This document shows positions 1-11,340 of a stretch of DNA of 64,000 nucleotides, piece by piece. Position numbers and translations under genes: made by a program. Numbering within the stretch: the stretch's first letter is position 1; each line of letters starts with the position of its first letter. The notes beneath the pieces were generated by a model. The model ran no database searches, had not been told where the DNA came from, and saw only the letters and a program-made list of their open reading frames with translations. The DNA lies in the NCBI GenBank assembly GCA_948567375.1, contig OX419759.1, forward strand, positions 19,684,744 through 19,748,743, in the 5' to 3' direction. Origin of the DNA: Lunularia cruciata (lineage: Eukaryota; Streptophyta; Marchantiopsida; Lunulariales; Lunulariaceae).

Positions 1-312
1 GCCAAATTAGCCTAAAATATTCTATAAGTATCTAGGAAGCTTCTTGGGAAGCTTCTTGGCTAGCTTAGCTTGCACCCCAAGTAAATAACTCCTAGAAGCT
101 TCCAATTAGCTTAGCTTGCAAGCTAAGTAGTCGGCTTCTAGAAGGAAGCTTCTTGGTTAACTTGGCTTGCATCCAAGAAAGTGGCTCAAGGAAGCTTCTT
201 GAAAACCTTCTCTAGGGCCTTTATATGCTTCCTATAAATACTAGAACCAATCTCATGCTAGGCATTTAGAGTTTTCCCTCATGCAAGTGTCTCAATGTAA
301 GCTTCCATTCAA
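1..312 (+). repeat. 5' LTR (left-truncated by window) of gypsy element I
   Basis: This stretch matches 4711-5026 base by base with scattered substitutions, so the two are the LTRs of one element. The window starts about 41 bases inside the 5' copy. It holds five copies of the palindrome GAAGCTTC (36-43, 48-55, 95-102, 145-152, 191-198) and one TTCTAGAA (136-143), and it ends just before a primer-binding-site-like sequence. Confidence 0.85.
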
Positions 313-325
313 GGTATTTGATAGC
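313..325 (+). other. Primer binding site, degenerate (initiator tRNA-Met type)
   Basis: GGTATTTGATAGC directly after the 5' LTR resembles the TGGTATCAGAGC site complementary to plant initiator tRNA-Met, which primes minus-strand synthesis in many Ty3/gypsy elements. It has several mismatches and sits exactly where a PBS should be. Confidence 0.5.
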
Positions 326-369
326 AATAATCTTCCAAGTGCTGTAGAGAATTTAGTATTTGACTATGA

Positions 370-1000
370 ATGCTATTTTGAGGCTACAAATCTTCAAGAT
401 GAATGGAAACAAATTCTATTAAAACTTTGAGCCAACTGGAAGGAGCAGCAAAGCTATGGTGGCAATTCTGAATGGAGCAAGCTAAAAGGCAGTTTGTTGC
501 ACCAATCTTGACATGTGAAGAATTCAAGGGTGCAATAATTGGGCAATTCCAATTGATAAATATCACATGAGCTGCACAAGATAAGTTGGTAGAGTTGAAA
601 CATATTGGTTTTGTAAGAAGCTACATCCCCCAATTCTAGAGCACCATTATGCAAATTCTAGACATAATGATGGTGAAGCTCAAGATCAAATTATGAGGGG
701 CTTGAAGTCATGAACCAAAGTAGAAGTGACTATGCGAGAGCCAAAATACTTGGAAGAAGCCATGCAACTAGCAAATCTTTTTGATTCCTTGGTTATGACA
801 ACATGCTCTTGACCTCAATCTTCACAAAACCAACTAGCACATTACAACACATGTGGAGGAGCTAGCACCTATGGAGATTGATGCCATTCAACAGAAACCA
901 CATGGTATAGTGGATTGGGAAAGATTTTGGTAAAATGGTGGTTGCTTTTATTGTCATTGGATTGGACATTGCTTTGTTGAATGTCCACTCAAGAATGGGC
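370..1000 (+). pseudogene. Gag remnant with CCHC zinc knuckle, gypsy element I
   Basis: Read in + frames with several stops, the sequence retains the pattern of a retrotransposon Gag: a core with L-E-G-A-A-K-L-W-W near 430-460, then E-E-F, Q-F and D-K-L-V-E-L spacings near 515-595. It ends with an intact C-x2-C-x4-H-x4-C zinc knuckle at 943-984 (C-F-Y-C, H, C). Gag would have formed the virus-like particle. Stops and frame changes make it non-functional. The aspartic protease follows about 170 bases downstream, the usual order for Ty3/gypsy. Confidence 0.75.
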
Positions 1001-1149
1001 GATTTTGACAAATTGCTCAAATGGAGGTTGTGGAGCAAATGATAAGGAAAAGAGGAATCCCAATAGGAGATTTCAAGCCACATACAGTGATCTTGATTAG
1101 TTCCAATATGATTGGAGGCTCAACCTATGCAAGCTTGCTCACTTGCAAG

Positions 1150-1443
1150 GTATGATATTTGATCGTGGTTGTAGGATTCTGATTGATTTTGGAAGTTCAA
1201 AGAATTGTATGTCTATGCAACTAGCAAAGGAATTGGGTATTCCTATCAAATAGTAATTGGAAGTAGATTGATGATGATGGATGGTAGAAAAGGTTCTACA
1301 TTCCGTACCTTGCATCTTGTTACCTTCAAGATTGGGAAGGAGTATTTGGAGTATATGAGATCTGTAGTGGCACCTCTACACTATGATGTGATTCTAGGAC
1401 TACCTTGGCTTGAATGTCATAAGGTTCAGTTTGATTGGACCTG
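1150..1443 (+). pseudogene. Aspartic protease remnant, gypsy element I
   Basis: A retropepsin pattern is visible. An active-site segment I-L-I-D-F-G-S-S at about 1176-1199 stands where the family has D-S/T-G. It is followed by the flap-side segment and the hallmark V-I-L-G-L-P-W-L-x2-H near 1390-1420. The middle active-site residue is Phe, so the catalytic triad is broken. The protease would have cut the Gag-Pol polyprotein. A frame with lysine-rich repeats (about 1502-1726) separates it from the RT. Confidence 0.75.
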
Positions 1444-1501
1444 ATGAAAAATTCAAGTACAACACCAAGGTAGGAATTTCCAATTAGGTTTTCTTGCATC
1501 T

Positions 1502-1726
1502 TTGAGTAAGACACCTAAGAATAGTCAGTCCCAAGATGGGAAGTTTGTAAAGAAAGCAGCCGTAGAGCAAGCTTTGGAGGAGGAGAAGTCTCAAGATGGG
1601 AAACTTTTGAAGAAAGTGGCCATAGAGCAAACCTTAAAGGAAGATAAGTCCCTAAATAGGAAGTTTGTCAATGAAGCAACTATAGAGCAAGCATTAGAAA
1701 AAGATAAATCTGTTTTTGCAATGTAG
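1502..1726 (+). repeat. Linker with three to four ~63-bp coding repeats
   Basis: Between protease and RT an open frame of 74 codons holds an imperfect repeat of about 21 residues: S-Q-D-G-K, then K-K-V/A-A, then I/V-E-Q-A/T-L. It appears near 1530, 1593 and 1656. It looks like a tandemly expanded, charged linker of the pol polyprotein. The function is unknown. Confidence 0.55.
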
Positions 1727-1780
1727 ATCAAGCCAATTGCACAAGGAAAATCTGAGGAGAGTCAAGCGCCTTATCAAGCA

Positions 1781-2740
1781 ATGGTTGATCAAATAGTTCA
1801 AGAGTTTTTGGACGTGTTTCCGGATGATATGCCAAAGGGATTACCCTCTGATTGTGGTATGCCCTTCAAGATTGAGTTATTACCAAGGAGTACCCCAATG
1901 AATAGACCAATCTATCAACTCTCACCAAAGGAGTTGGAGGAGTTGCAAATAACACTTATGGAGTTGTTGGAGAAAGATTTCATATGACATAGTGCATCTC
2001 CTCGGGAAGCACTCGTATTATTTGTTCCAAAAAAGGATGGAGAACTTCATTTCTATATTGATTACCATGGGCTCAATAAAAAGACAATGAAGAATGCATA
2101 CCCCTTGCCTCAAATTGGTGACTTGCTTGATCAATTGAGTGGAGCATGATACTTCTCCAAGTTGGATCTTTGTAGTGGCTATTGGCAAATCCATGTTTAT
2201 AGACAGAATGTGCAAAAGATTACCTTTCACACAAGGTATTGACATTTTGAGTAGAGAGTTCTACCTTTTGGGATCACTAATGCTTCAACAGTCTTCAGGA
2301 ATCAAAAGCATCGGGTGTTGGATGGACTGTTGGATTGCTATATGATTGTGTTCTTAGATGGTATCTTAATCTATAACAAGACAAATGTAGACCATGTGAA
2401 TCATGTGCAAGAAGTCCTAAGATGACTACAATTGTGGAAGTTTTATTGCAAGAAGTTGAAATGTGCCTTTTGGTAGAAGGAAGTTACCTTCTTGGGTCAC
2501 AAGATCTCATCATAGGGGATCAAGATGGAAGAGGAGAAAATGAAGGCCAATATTGATTGGCCTACTCCAAAGGATGCTTTGGAAGTACGAGATTGGCCAG
2601 TTTTTATAGATAGTTCATCCACTATTATGCTCATGTGGCCGCACTATTGACCAATCTCCTGAGGAAGAACTCAAGCTTTCAATAGACCAACACATCCAAA
2701 GAAGCATTCCAAAAGCTAAAATATATGGTGTCTTCAAGAC
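1781..2740 (+). pseudogene. Reverse transcriptase remnant, gypsy element I
   Basis: A Ty3/gypsy RT can be followed almost without gaps: V-x2-F-x-D-V-F-P-D-D-x-P-K-G-L-P, then a long N-terminal segment (1781-1987), P-K-K-D-G-E-L, the D-Y-H-G-L-N-K segment, Y-P-L-P-Q-I and F-S-K-L-D-L-C-S-G-Y near 2155-2180. The catalytic box that should read Y-I/V-D-D is F-L-D-G at about 2350-2362, so the second metal-binding aspartate is lost. There are in-frame stops (for example at 1985) and frameshifts. The enzyme is dead. Confidence 0.85.
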
Positions 2741-3140
2741 CAATTCTTCAACCATATGATCCTCAACTACCATGTGTGGTTGATTTTGATGCTTCTAACT
2801 TTGCAATTGGAGCCATTTTGCAAGAGGAATTCATAGATGGATTACAGCCCATTGCCTTTGTGTCTCATCAACTAAACACAATAAAAAGGAACTACTTTGC
2901 TTGAGATCAAGAACAATTAGTGATGGTTTATGCCACCAAGGTATAGAGGCATTATCTCTTGGAGAAACAAGTGGTCATGCAAATTGATCACAAGCTCTTA
3001 TTGCAAATATTACATTTGGAACATATGAAGAGTCAACATCATCAATAAGAGGAACAACTACAGTTTTTTGACATCAAACTTGAGTACAAACCAGATTGGT
3101 TCCATGTCATCCTTGATGCCCTATCACAACAACCTATTTG
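2741..3140 (+). pseudogene. RNase H remnant, gypsy element I
   Basis: Directly after the RT thumb, the pattern V-V-D-F-D-A-S-N-F-A-I-G-A at about 2775-2815 is the first catalytic segment of gypsy RNase H. F-V-S-H-Q-L-N and R-N-Y-F-A follow, then an H-Y-L-L-E-K-Q segment and a D-H-K-L-L segment near 2985. Stops interrupt it. RNase H would have removed the RNA strand of the RNA:DNA hybrid. Confidence 0.8.
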
Positions 3141-3379
3141 AAGTCTCTTCTTCTCATTATACCATCAATTATGATGGTGTCAATAGACTCCAAGGTCCAA
3201 ACCAAATTTAGGATAGCTCTACAACAAGATCCATTCTTTTATATGATACAAGGTCCTCTTGCAATCAAAGACAGAGAGTACAACAAATTCTCCTTCACGG
3301 AAGGCCTTCTATTCCATGAAGACCAAATTAATGTTCCAGCCAAGTGTGATCTCTGACTTGTATGCCTCCAAGAAGTTCA

Positions 3380-4290
3380 TGACTTACCAAGGGTCATATG
3401 GATGTTGACAAGACCTTGGGTACCCACTAATGCCAATGGTGGTGGCTCAACATGACATGAGATGTCCAAGAGTTTGTTTGATCATGTGAGAGCTGCCAAT
3501 GCAACAAGGCTAACAACCAAAAAGCAAGTGGACTCCTTCAACCACTCCCCATTCCATGTGCCCGATGGGAATGCATGAGCTTGGATCCCATCACATCCTT
3601 GCTCAAAACAAAGCAATGACACAAAACAATTGTAGTGTTTATGGATAAGCTTATTAAGCAAATCCATTTGGTATCAACCTTTGATATTGTGGATGCTCCA
3701 ACCTTACCATAGATCTCCTTCAACAATGTCTTCAAGCATCATGGGATGTCATGTGTTCTCATCTCCAATCGTGACCCCCAATTCACTGGAAAGTTTTGGC
3801 AAACACTCTTCTAGATACTCCGGCACCAAGTTTGCTTTGTCCATGGCTTATCATCCTCAAACTGATGGATAAATCAAATGTGAAAATTGCACCTTGAAGG
3901 ATATGCTTTGTGCCTTCATCAATGTTTACCATGACAATTGGTAAACATTGATGTTGTGGAGTTTGCATATAATAATTTCAAACATGCAAGCACCGGATTC
4001 TCTCCTTTTTTCCTCACTTTTGGCCAAGATCCACTTGTTCCTAATTCCCTTCATTCTCTCCCTCCATCTCATGTCTCTCATATTTCCACCTACTTGACCA
4101 CTGTATCCCAATCCCTCCAACAAGCCAAATCTTATCTCCTTGTTACCAAAATTGTCAAAAAAAATATGCAGACCACAATAATCATGATCTCAGCTTTCAA
4201 GTTGGTGATAAAGTCATGCTCTCATCTAGTAACCTACCTCTCCCACTTGATACCCAAGTCCAAAAACTTACTCCTAATTAGATAGGACTC
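3380..4290 (+). pseudogene. Integrase remnant, gypsy element I
   Basis: Parts of the zinc-binding N-terminus are recognisable near 3480-3510 (C-Q-x-C-N-K). The catalytic core region carries L-D-P-I-T-x2-L near 3580, D-x2-F-T-G-K-F-W near 3770-3800 and G-T-K-F-A-L-S-x-A-Y-H-P-Q-T-D-G at 3820-3870. The matches lie in different frames, so there are several frameshifts. The C-terminal part (3938-4290) continues with E-F-A-Y-N-N and F-G-Q-D-P. Not functional. Confidence 0.8.
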
Positions 4291-4335
4291 TTTGAGGTCA
4301 CACAAATGATTCCTTTTATTGCATATTGACTGGCC

Positions 4336-4600
4336 TTGCCTTATCATATGCACGTCCATCCTTTCTTTCATATTTCCAAGTTGAAACCTTTTGTCCTTAA
4401 TCCATCTTCTTTTTACTCTTTTGTCCAACCTCTTCCTCCTCCCATCCCTATCAATGATCATGAGGAATATAGACTTGATCATATTCTTGCACGTGCTACA
4501 TTCAATGAGGCTACTGACAACATACGGAGTACAAGGTCCTTTAGAAAGTCTATCTCCTTCATGAGGCCACATGAGAACCTCTTCTCATCTCCAGAATGAA
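4336..4600 (+). pseudogene. Integrase C-terminal tail with chromodomain-like remnant
   Basis: The frame begins with H-V-H-P-x-F-H-I-S-K-L-K, the conserved segment that precedes the chromodomain in plant chromoviruses. It continues through E-E-Y-R-L-D-H-I-L and ends S-F-M-R-P-H-E-N-L, which aligns with the start (Y-x-V-E-x-I-L) and end (T-W-E-P-x-E-N-L) of a chromodomain. The middle, including the aromatic cage, is poorly kept. Chromodomains steer integration to marked chromatin; this one is decayed. Confidence 0.55.
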
Positions 4601-4660
4601 CAAATGGCCATCCATGAGTTTGAAGCTTTAAATGCAATGAGGACATCACCAACTAGCTGT

Positions 4661-4669
4661 GGGGAAATA
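4661..4669 (+). other. Polypurine tract of element I
   Basis: GGGGAAATA lies immediately before the TGTAAC that opens the 3' LTR, the position of the plus-strand primer. Confidence 0.6.
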
Positions 4670-5026
4670 TGTAACAATATAGTTAGTTAGGGCTAACAAA
4701 GTAATGAATAGGTCAAATTAGCTTAGAATATTCTAGAAGTATCAAGGAAGCTTATTGGGAAGTTTCCTAGCTAGCTTTGCTTGCACCCCAAGTAAGTAAC
4801 TTCTAGAAGAAAGCTTCCAACTAGATTAGCTTGTAAGCCAAGTAGGCGGCTTCCAGAAGGAAGCTTCTTGGTTAACTTGGCTTGCACTCTAAGATAGTAG
4901 CTCAAGGAAGCTTCCCAAGAAGCTTCTCAAGAGCCTTGTATACTCCTTATAAATCCTAGAACCAAAGCTCATGCTAGGCATTTAGATTTTTCACTCATTC
5001 AAGTGTCCCAATGTAAGCTTCCATTC
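4670..5026 (+). repeat. 3' LTR of gypsy element I
   Basis: The LTR opens with TGTAACAATATAG, and from 4711 it aligns with window bases 1-310. Its total length is about 357 bp. A TATA-like TATAAATCC lies near 4949. Dense GAAGCTTC palindromes are shared with the 5' copy. The alignment stops after CCATTC at 5026. Confidence 0.85.
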
Positions 5027-5818
5027 TCTCATTTGTCTCCTCGGTCTCGATATTCTACATATATCATCCCCTTTGGTCAAAATAATTTCATTACTACTTT
5101 GAGCTGAGTTGGATCTTTATAAGTACCCCCCCTCCAACCATTGTTAGTGGACCTCTTCTCTCTAGAGGAGAAAGTGATTTGGGTGCTTATGTCTTCATCT
5201 ACTGGCCCAAATTTGGTATTGTCATATTTCTTGGTTGACCTGCATCTAAACCAACAACATTTCTTTACTTACCCTTTATCCAAGAGGAGTTCTCTTTAAG
5301 ATCCCCTATTTCTCTATCCTTCCTCTCCTTCATATCATGGATGACTCCAAAGTCACTCAGCTTCTTGAGTGATTTTGGAGCTCTCATTTCTAGACCAAGA
5401 AGGACAGATCCAAAGAAGGAGAGATGCTTGCCCTAGACCAAATCACTCCTACAACATGATGCACATTTGTTCATTGTTGGGGCACAAAGGATTACTTCAT
5501 GGATTTTCCTCATGGGCTTTTGAACAAACACCATGTTTTGTAGTGGATGAATAGGACTAACTCAAATAACTACAAAGGTCTAAAATTATTGTTCATTATT
5601 CAATTCAAGACTAGAAATTGATGATAGAAAGTGGAATTGCTCTTGGTGCAGTTGATTTTCTAGCCAAGGCTTTCTAGTTAATACTTGAGTAGTCACTCTC
5701 CACACATATGAGCACCATGCTGAACACAAGTGGTCTTGGCTATAGTTCTTTATCTTGGTGGCGGTGCATTCAAATTGCTATATAATCTTTGCCATTCTTT
5801 CTTTGGAGTGCCTTTGTG
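5027..5818. other. Unassigned sequence between elements
   Basis: No long open frame, RNA gene or repeat was recognised here. It may be flanking DNA of element I or very old element debris. Confidence 0.4.
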
Positions 5819-6580
5819 TGACAACCCGGCAAATATCACTTTTGAGGTAACCAAGTAAGTAAAGTTTGTTCCCGTAGAGATACAATTCAGAATTGATCAA
5901 ATACAAAGTCAAATGTTACAATATAGTTCTTCTTGGTTTTGTCTTTAATCTCTCAAGTAGCAACTACACCCAAAAGTGAGTAATAAGCACTAACTTGCAA
6001 TCTTGTCACAACAATTTGTCACACTTAATCACAACTCTTTCAAATCTTTCCAAACAATCTTGATTGTGATGATTCAATCTCTCCCAAAAATGGCACTTTG
6101 TTGCAAAACAACTTTGCCTCAGAATTGTGTTCCATCTCTCCACTAAAGGCACAACTTCCTCAATCAAAATTGCTTCACATCAACATTGCACTACACTCTC
6201 AAATGCAGAATACTACCAACACTTTAATTCCTCTCAGATCTGTCAAGGCATTGCTCCGATTGCACTTCACTCACGATCGAACACACAAAATGAAGATCAA
6301 GGCTATGGAATCCACCATCCAACAAGCACACTGACTTGCACTTCAAAATTCTCCACACACTCACAAACACAAACACAATGTTGATACTCAAAATTAAGCT
6401 CAAGCAACGAGCACTACTTCACATCACTTCACTTTATCTATTCTCATAAATTTTGAGCACTGAACAACATATGACTGCAAATGCCACCTTTAAATAGGCA
6501 AAGCACTTCAGTAGTTATCTAACAACTATACCATTCTACAACAAATTTTCTAACCCGCAAATCCAAAATGACAATGCACC
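5819..6580 (-). repeat. LTR-like repeat L, copy 1
   Basis: On the + strand it opens TGTGACAACCCGGCAAATATCAC and aligns over its length with 41075-41820 (second copy TGTGACAACTTGGCAAATATCAC). Both copies share many blocks up to the edge of a pyrimidine-rich stretch. On the minus strand a TATTTAAAGG box lies near 6495. That fits an LTR read on the minus strand, with the coding-like strand upstream at 6590-9330. The two copies are clearly diverged. Confidence 0.6.
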
Positions 6581-6589
6581 TCTTCATAT

Positions 6590-9330
6590 TTGCCTCTTCA
6601 TATCTCAAAACTGTTACTACTCCAATCGGATGCTACCTCTTCCTCGGCTTCCAATCCTGAAGTAACCTCACATACTACTCTATCCTCGAGTTTCACAACT
6701 ACTAATTCCTCCACCAATTTTAACACTCCTTCTTTTTGATCTACAATTCTTGTCAAAGGTAACCTTTTTAATTCTCTATCTCCCGACCCACTCTTCTCTA
6801 ACATCTCCAATGATAACTCCAAAGATATCTATACTCCTATGTCATCTACTTTGGGTTTTGCTCTTACATCCTTTTGAGATTATCTATCTCCAACTTTACT
6901 AAATCTAATCTGATTGTGATATTGTCTTCCACTTCCAATAGCTTCCTATCTACACAAGTTCTAAGACTAATCAGCTAGGCGTTCAAGTCTTTATTCTTTG
7001 CATTTCTCCTCCTCATCTCCTACACCAACAACTTCAACTTGTGCAATCATGTTTCTTCAATTCTCACATTGGCTTCTGTACTCAACATTGCATTCATCTT
7101 TGTGATGATCTCCTTCAATGGCTCAAGTCTCATCCTTCTCTCACTTTCTTGATCCGCCAGCCTATCTTATCTATACATTGCTAGTTCTGCCTCAAATTTG
7201 GCTTTCACAATCTCCTTCTCCTTCTCCTTCTGAACAATCTTCTCTTCCAGACTATGAAGTATCTCCCTTAATTTTTCTTCTTCTCTATATCTCACTGTCA
7301 ACTTTCTTTGCTAAAGTTGCTTCTTCTCTTCTACATTTTCCATCACTCTTGCTCTTGCTCCTTCTCTTCTACTCGTGCCATAGCATGGATGATTTTTAAT
7401 TTTTAATCAACAAACTGCTATTTCAAGATTTCATACTCCTCTATTTGTCTTTCCCTCTCTATGACATTCTGCTCTATTGCTCTCTCTCTATTTCCCACTT
7501 CCTTCTTTAAGTTTTCAATCACTTGGTTCTGTACTATTGCATCTACTTGTAGTACTTCCCTCTCCTTCTCACCTTGGATTATACTCTCCTTCAACTCTGA
7601 GTTCTCTTCCTCTAATCTTGCTAACACTTGCAACACAATCTTCACCTTTGGACACTTCGATTACATCTCTTTCTTCTTCTACTCCAACTTTGTTAACAAC
7701 AGGCACACAACCTCCCACAAATACTCTACTCTTTCACTCTGATTTACCTCATCTTGCGGGCTTTTCTCCTTCTTTGCTTGATACCCTTCTTCTCAGCCAC
7801 AATCATAGTATTGGAATAGATTCTTTGCTCCTTGAACTTCCACTCTCCATTTCTCTCCTCCTACTTGGTCATGCCTCACACGTCGCTTTTCTTCTGGAGC
7901 AAACACCTCTCTGAATGATCACCCTCTTCTCTTCCTTTGCTAGAACTTCATCTTCAGGTCTCGGGTTACATTCTTCTTCCTCCTTTGGTACCGGCTTTGT
8001 CTCCACGCCATCTTCGCTCTTGTTGCTTGCTTCACCACTCTACAATGTGAATTTGGGTTCTTCCTCTCTCTCCAAGTCTTTTGACTTGTACTCGGCTTCC
8101 CCTTCTGATTCTTTGTCTGACAACTCGATTACCACTAAGTCCTTCCTTGGGTTTACCTTTTTGGTCTTCCAAGGTCTCATCACCACTACTTCTTCTTCTT
8201 CTTGTTGACTCTTCTTCTTTGACTTTGGAGTATTCACCTTTAACTACACGCTCTGCCCGTCTGTGCATAATAGTTGTCGCTGCTTCTAATCTATAGAATG
8301 TATTGCTTCTCCTCTGCATCAGCATCTCTTCTCAAATCGGGATGGAAGTGCGACACCATCTTGTGTCTCTCCGCCGCATTCAGCAAATTCAATCCCAAAT
8401 AAAAGTGGGCTGCAAACAACACAATGTAGTGTGGAAGTGACTTGTCCCACAAGTTCCACACCATTTGTCTTGTGTGCTAATGAAAGCACTTCGCTCAATT
8501 GATTGGCTCCCTTGCAAACATCTTTTGGAAGAACACCACTTGATGTTTCATCACATAAGTAGTTTGCTCCGGCTTCAAGATAGCCATCATTGCTCCTACA
8601 ATGCCTCTCCTCACAGGGTCCTTGTAGCTCTTGACTTTATAACCATTCTTTGTGCACTTTGAAAAAAAGGCATCTCTCATCTCTTGGGTTTCTTCAGCTA
8701 CTCTCCTTTCCCCAAGAATGTGGCTCCCTACTCTTCACCCGCCTCTCTTCTGAGTACTAACCTCCAGTCCAACTTTGTCCATCAAGCTGGATTTCCTCTC
8801 TTACCTTCTTCCTTGGGTCCATTGAGACATTTACTCTTGATGATCTTGGTCATGAAACCTGGAAAACTAAGGTTCAAGTTCCATGCCAGGAATGTGATCT
8901 GAAGCTTGCTCAAGACTTCTATTCTTGCAATCACATCTAATCTCTAGATCGCATGATTTCTCATTGCAAATTCTGAGTTCTTCTTCCCACTCCCATCTTA
9001 CTCTCCTCCATTCTAGATTGGTGGCTACTCTTCTGACTAACTCTTGGACTAATTCTCTTGACTCCCTCTTGACACACCAATGCGTCTCTTCCTGCACTTC
9101 TTTTCCATGATCTCCCTGAGATGACTCCTTAATGGCGATGGAAAATTACTTGTCATCTCTTTGTCTCTATCCCAATTCTTATATTGCCACACCTCCTCCG
9201 TCTTTCTTCACTTTGACTTTCTACCAAGAAATCACACCTCCTTCATGCTCTTGTCATTGTCAATTCTCCTCCGCTCATAGGCCTGCCATTTTTGTGTGCA
9301 GTACCTTCTTGAATGTCCAACCCTAAAGGA
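6590..9330 (-). pseudogene. Decayed coiled-coil, gag-like coding strand
   Basis: The + strand is strongly pyrimidine-rich; its translations are Ser/Leu/Pro-rich and look like shadows. On the minus strand, short open stretches are rich in charged heptad-like sequence. At 7645-7418 there are repeated E-E-E-N-x-E-L-K and K-K-E-V-G-x-R-E-R segments typical of coiled coil. At 8325-8032 there is a K/R/E-rich stretch. At 8680-8495 there is a compact stretch with P-V-R-R-G-I-V-G-A-M-M. At 9097-8867 a further E/R-rich stretch. No zinc knuckle, protease or RT was found, so this may be a non-autonomous LTR element that kept only a gag-like gene. It is not intact, and the family is unrecognised. Confidence 0.4.
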
Positions 9331-10230
9331 AAGTTGTTACACTATCCTCATCTTGGGTTGAGCACCATCCTTACTTTGGGTTGAATGCTGACATGGCCAA
9401 TCCGAGTACTTTGTCTTTTGACACAAAGTCACTTTACCTTGAGTTACAACCCAAAGACACCATGCTTTGCCTTCTGATGTCATATAGGCACAATATGACT
9501 TCTTTTGTACATTTCTTCTTCAAAAATGTGTGTACCACACTTTGACTTCATACTTATCCCCTTTTTAACCTTGCATATACAAGCACAATACCAAAGAAAA
9601 CTCAACTAAGAGGTTTTTTCTTTCTTAACAAACAATTATTCTACCATATTCTTGTGGACAAAAAGAGAAAAATTTAGAAAAGAAACTTTTGGAAAACGGT
9701 GGGTACCACGGACTCCATGAGAAAGAAATATTTATAAATAGAAGTATGATGAGTACTTCCTCATCCCTTGTTCAAATACCTATGAAATTATTTCACTTAA
9801 AAGGTATTCTAAAGAGTGTAATTAAAGTTACAAGGAATGAGGTCATCTAACGTAAAATATCCAAGAGAATATCTAAACTGATGAGAGTGATCCTTGTAAG
9901 TATGTGATTTAATCTTGAACTAATAACTCAATCAATGATTCTTTCCCTATGAGCTTTCTTTGGTTTCTAGGAAAGTTAACACTAGAAAGACCTATGGTTG
10001 CAAAAATTTTATATTCCTCCCTTAAAGCCAAATATTAGGAGTAAAAAAACATCAATAATAAAAACTAAATTAGTGTATTTATGCCTTCAAACTTGCTTAA
10101 AATAATACAACCTTTATCTTAGCTATTATTAACTCTAGCTAATCAAAGCTAATTTAGAATCTTGATTAAACTCTATAAAAATAATATTTTTCAACAATAA
10201 ATATACCAAACTAAGTACCTCCATAGAGCA
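9331..10230. other. AT-rich unassigned sequence
   Basis: No open frame longer than about 60 codons, no repeat with a second copy in the window and no RNA gene was recognised. Confidence 0.4.
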
Positions 10231-10234
10231 TATT

Positions 10235-10440
10235 GTGACAACCCAATGGCAATGTACTAATAGTATAATTGGTAAGTATATTTCATTACCACAAGGATGT
10301 GGGTTGGAAATGACTAGAAATAAGAATAAAGTATCACAATGTCACAAGTGGTCTATTTTTGCTATTTTTGTTTAACCTCTTGGGCAGAAAAAATTCCCAA
10401 AAAAGGTTGGAGACACACATTGTGGTATCCTACAAAAAGA
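10235..10440. repeat. LTR-terminus-like sequence (TGTGACAACCCAATGG)
   Basis: It opens with TGTGACAACCC like repeat L at 5819 and has a GGTAAGTA and CCACAAGGAT arrangement in the same relative place, but similarity fades quickly. It may be the end of a related LTR in the same orientation. Support is weak. Confidence 0.3.
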
Positions 10441-10777
10441 AAAATTAGCAACCATTCTCAAAAAAGATCTAATTTAATAAGCTCTTGATAGTGGGAGCTC
10501 ACTTCATGCCAAAGGTCTGTTCTTCCTAAAGAGCTTCTTTTACCCCATTGGCCAAGTCCTTCCCTGTTGGTTTACTTCACCCTGAAGGTCAGTTTTCAGA
10601 CCAAAGGTTCTTTCTCCTTGATGCCGTTGTTGACTATGCACATCCCTTCTTGGAAAATGCAATCCCAATGAAATCCCAATGAAATCCAAAATTGATCGAC
10701 TATTTGGCTATTTATTCCATGGTACTCTTAATGCTCCACATTCCCAAAACTCTTCCTCACATTGACTTGCTCATTCA

Positions 10778-10916
10778 GAATGTTGAGGGTAACTCTCTTG
10801 ATAATGTGCAAATTTCTTGAGTAGGTACTCAAGCACTCACTCCCGTTGAATGTCAAGGGTAACTTCTGTGATTTAGTGCAAATTTCCTAAGTATGTACTC
10901 AAACACACACTCCTAT
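10778..10916. repeat. Tandem duplication, ~70-bp unit, two copies
   Basis: The blocks AATGTTGAGGGTAACT and AATGTCAAGGGTAACT, each followed by GTGCAAATTTC and then GTACTCAA with CACACTCC-type sequence, repeat once with about 85% similarity judged by eye. Confidence 0.65.
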
Positions 10917-11014
10917 TGCAAGATTCCTCACTTCTACAAGACCAAGCACACAACCAAAGATGCAAGTGAAAGCAATTTAACACAAGGAACTCAAATATAT
11001 CTTTATGTTGAATA

Positions 11015-11340
11015 CATCAATTATGAAAGAAGTGGACATAGCTTCCTTTGGTCAAAACTCACATTAAAAATTTCCTAACACTTGAATTAAAGATTATCAA
11101 TGGCTAAGTGTGCTAGAAATCCTGTAATTGCACCTTCTTCACTTATCAAAAATCCTACCTATTGCTCTTATCCTAAAAAACATCAATTATGAAAGAAATG
11201 GACATAGCTTCCTTTGGTCACAACTCATATATACAATTTCCTAACATTTGAGATAAAGATGATCAATGGCTAAGAGTGCTAGAAATCTTCCAATTACACC
11301 TACTTCACTTATCACTAATCCTACCTATTTCTCTTATCAG
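11015..11340. repeat. Tandem duplication, 166-bp unit, two copies
   Basis: Copy 1 starts at 11015 and copy 2 at 11181. Both open CATCAATTATGAAAGAA and share GGACATAGCTTCCTTTGGTC, CAATGGCTAAG and CACTTATCA in the same spacing. There is no coding potential. Confidence 0.8.

Noticed and set aside
384-1083. Minus-strand open frames over the gag of element I
   Set aside because: The + strand carries the Gag pattern and an exact zinc knuckle; the minus frames are by-products.
7118-8902. Several + strand open frames of 60-145 codons rich in Ser, Leu and Pro
   Set aside because: They are complements of a charged, purine-rich minus strand; composition explains them, and they share no conserved pattern.
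9725-9770. TTTATAAATAGAAGTATGATGAGTACTTCCTCATCCC considered as an LTR fragment of the A/B family
   Set aside because: Only the TATA and GATGAGTACT-like words agree; flanks do not align with the LTRs.
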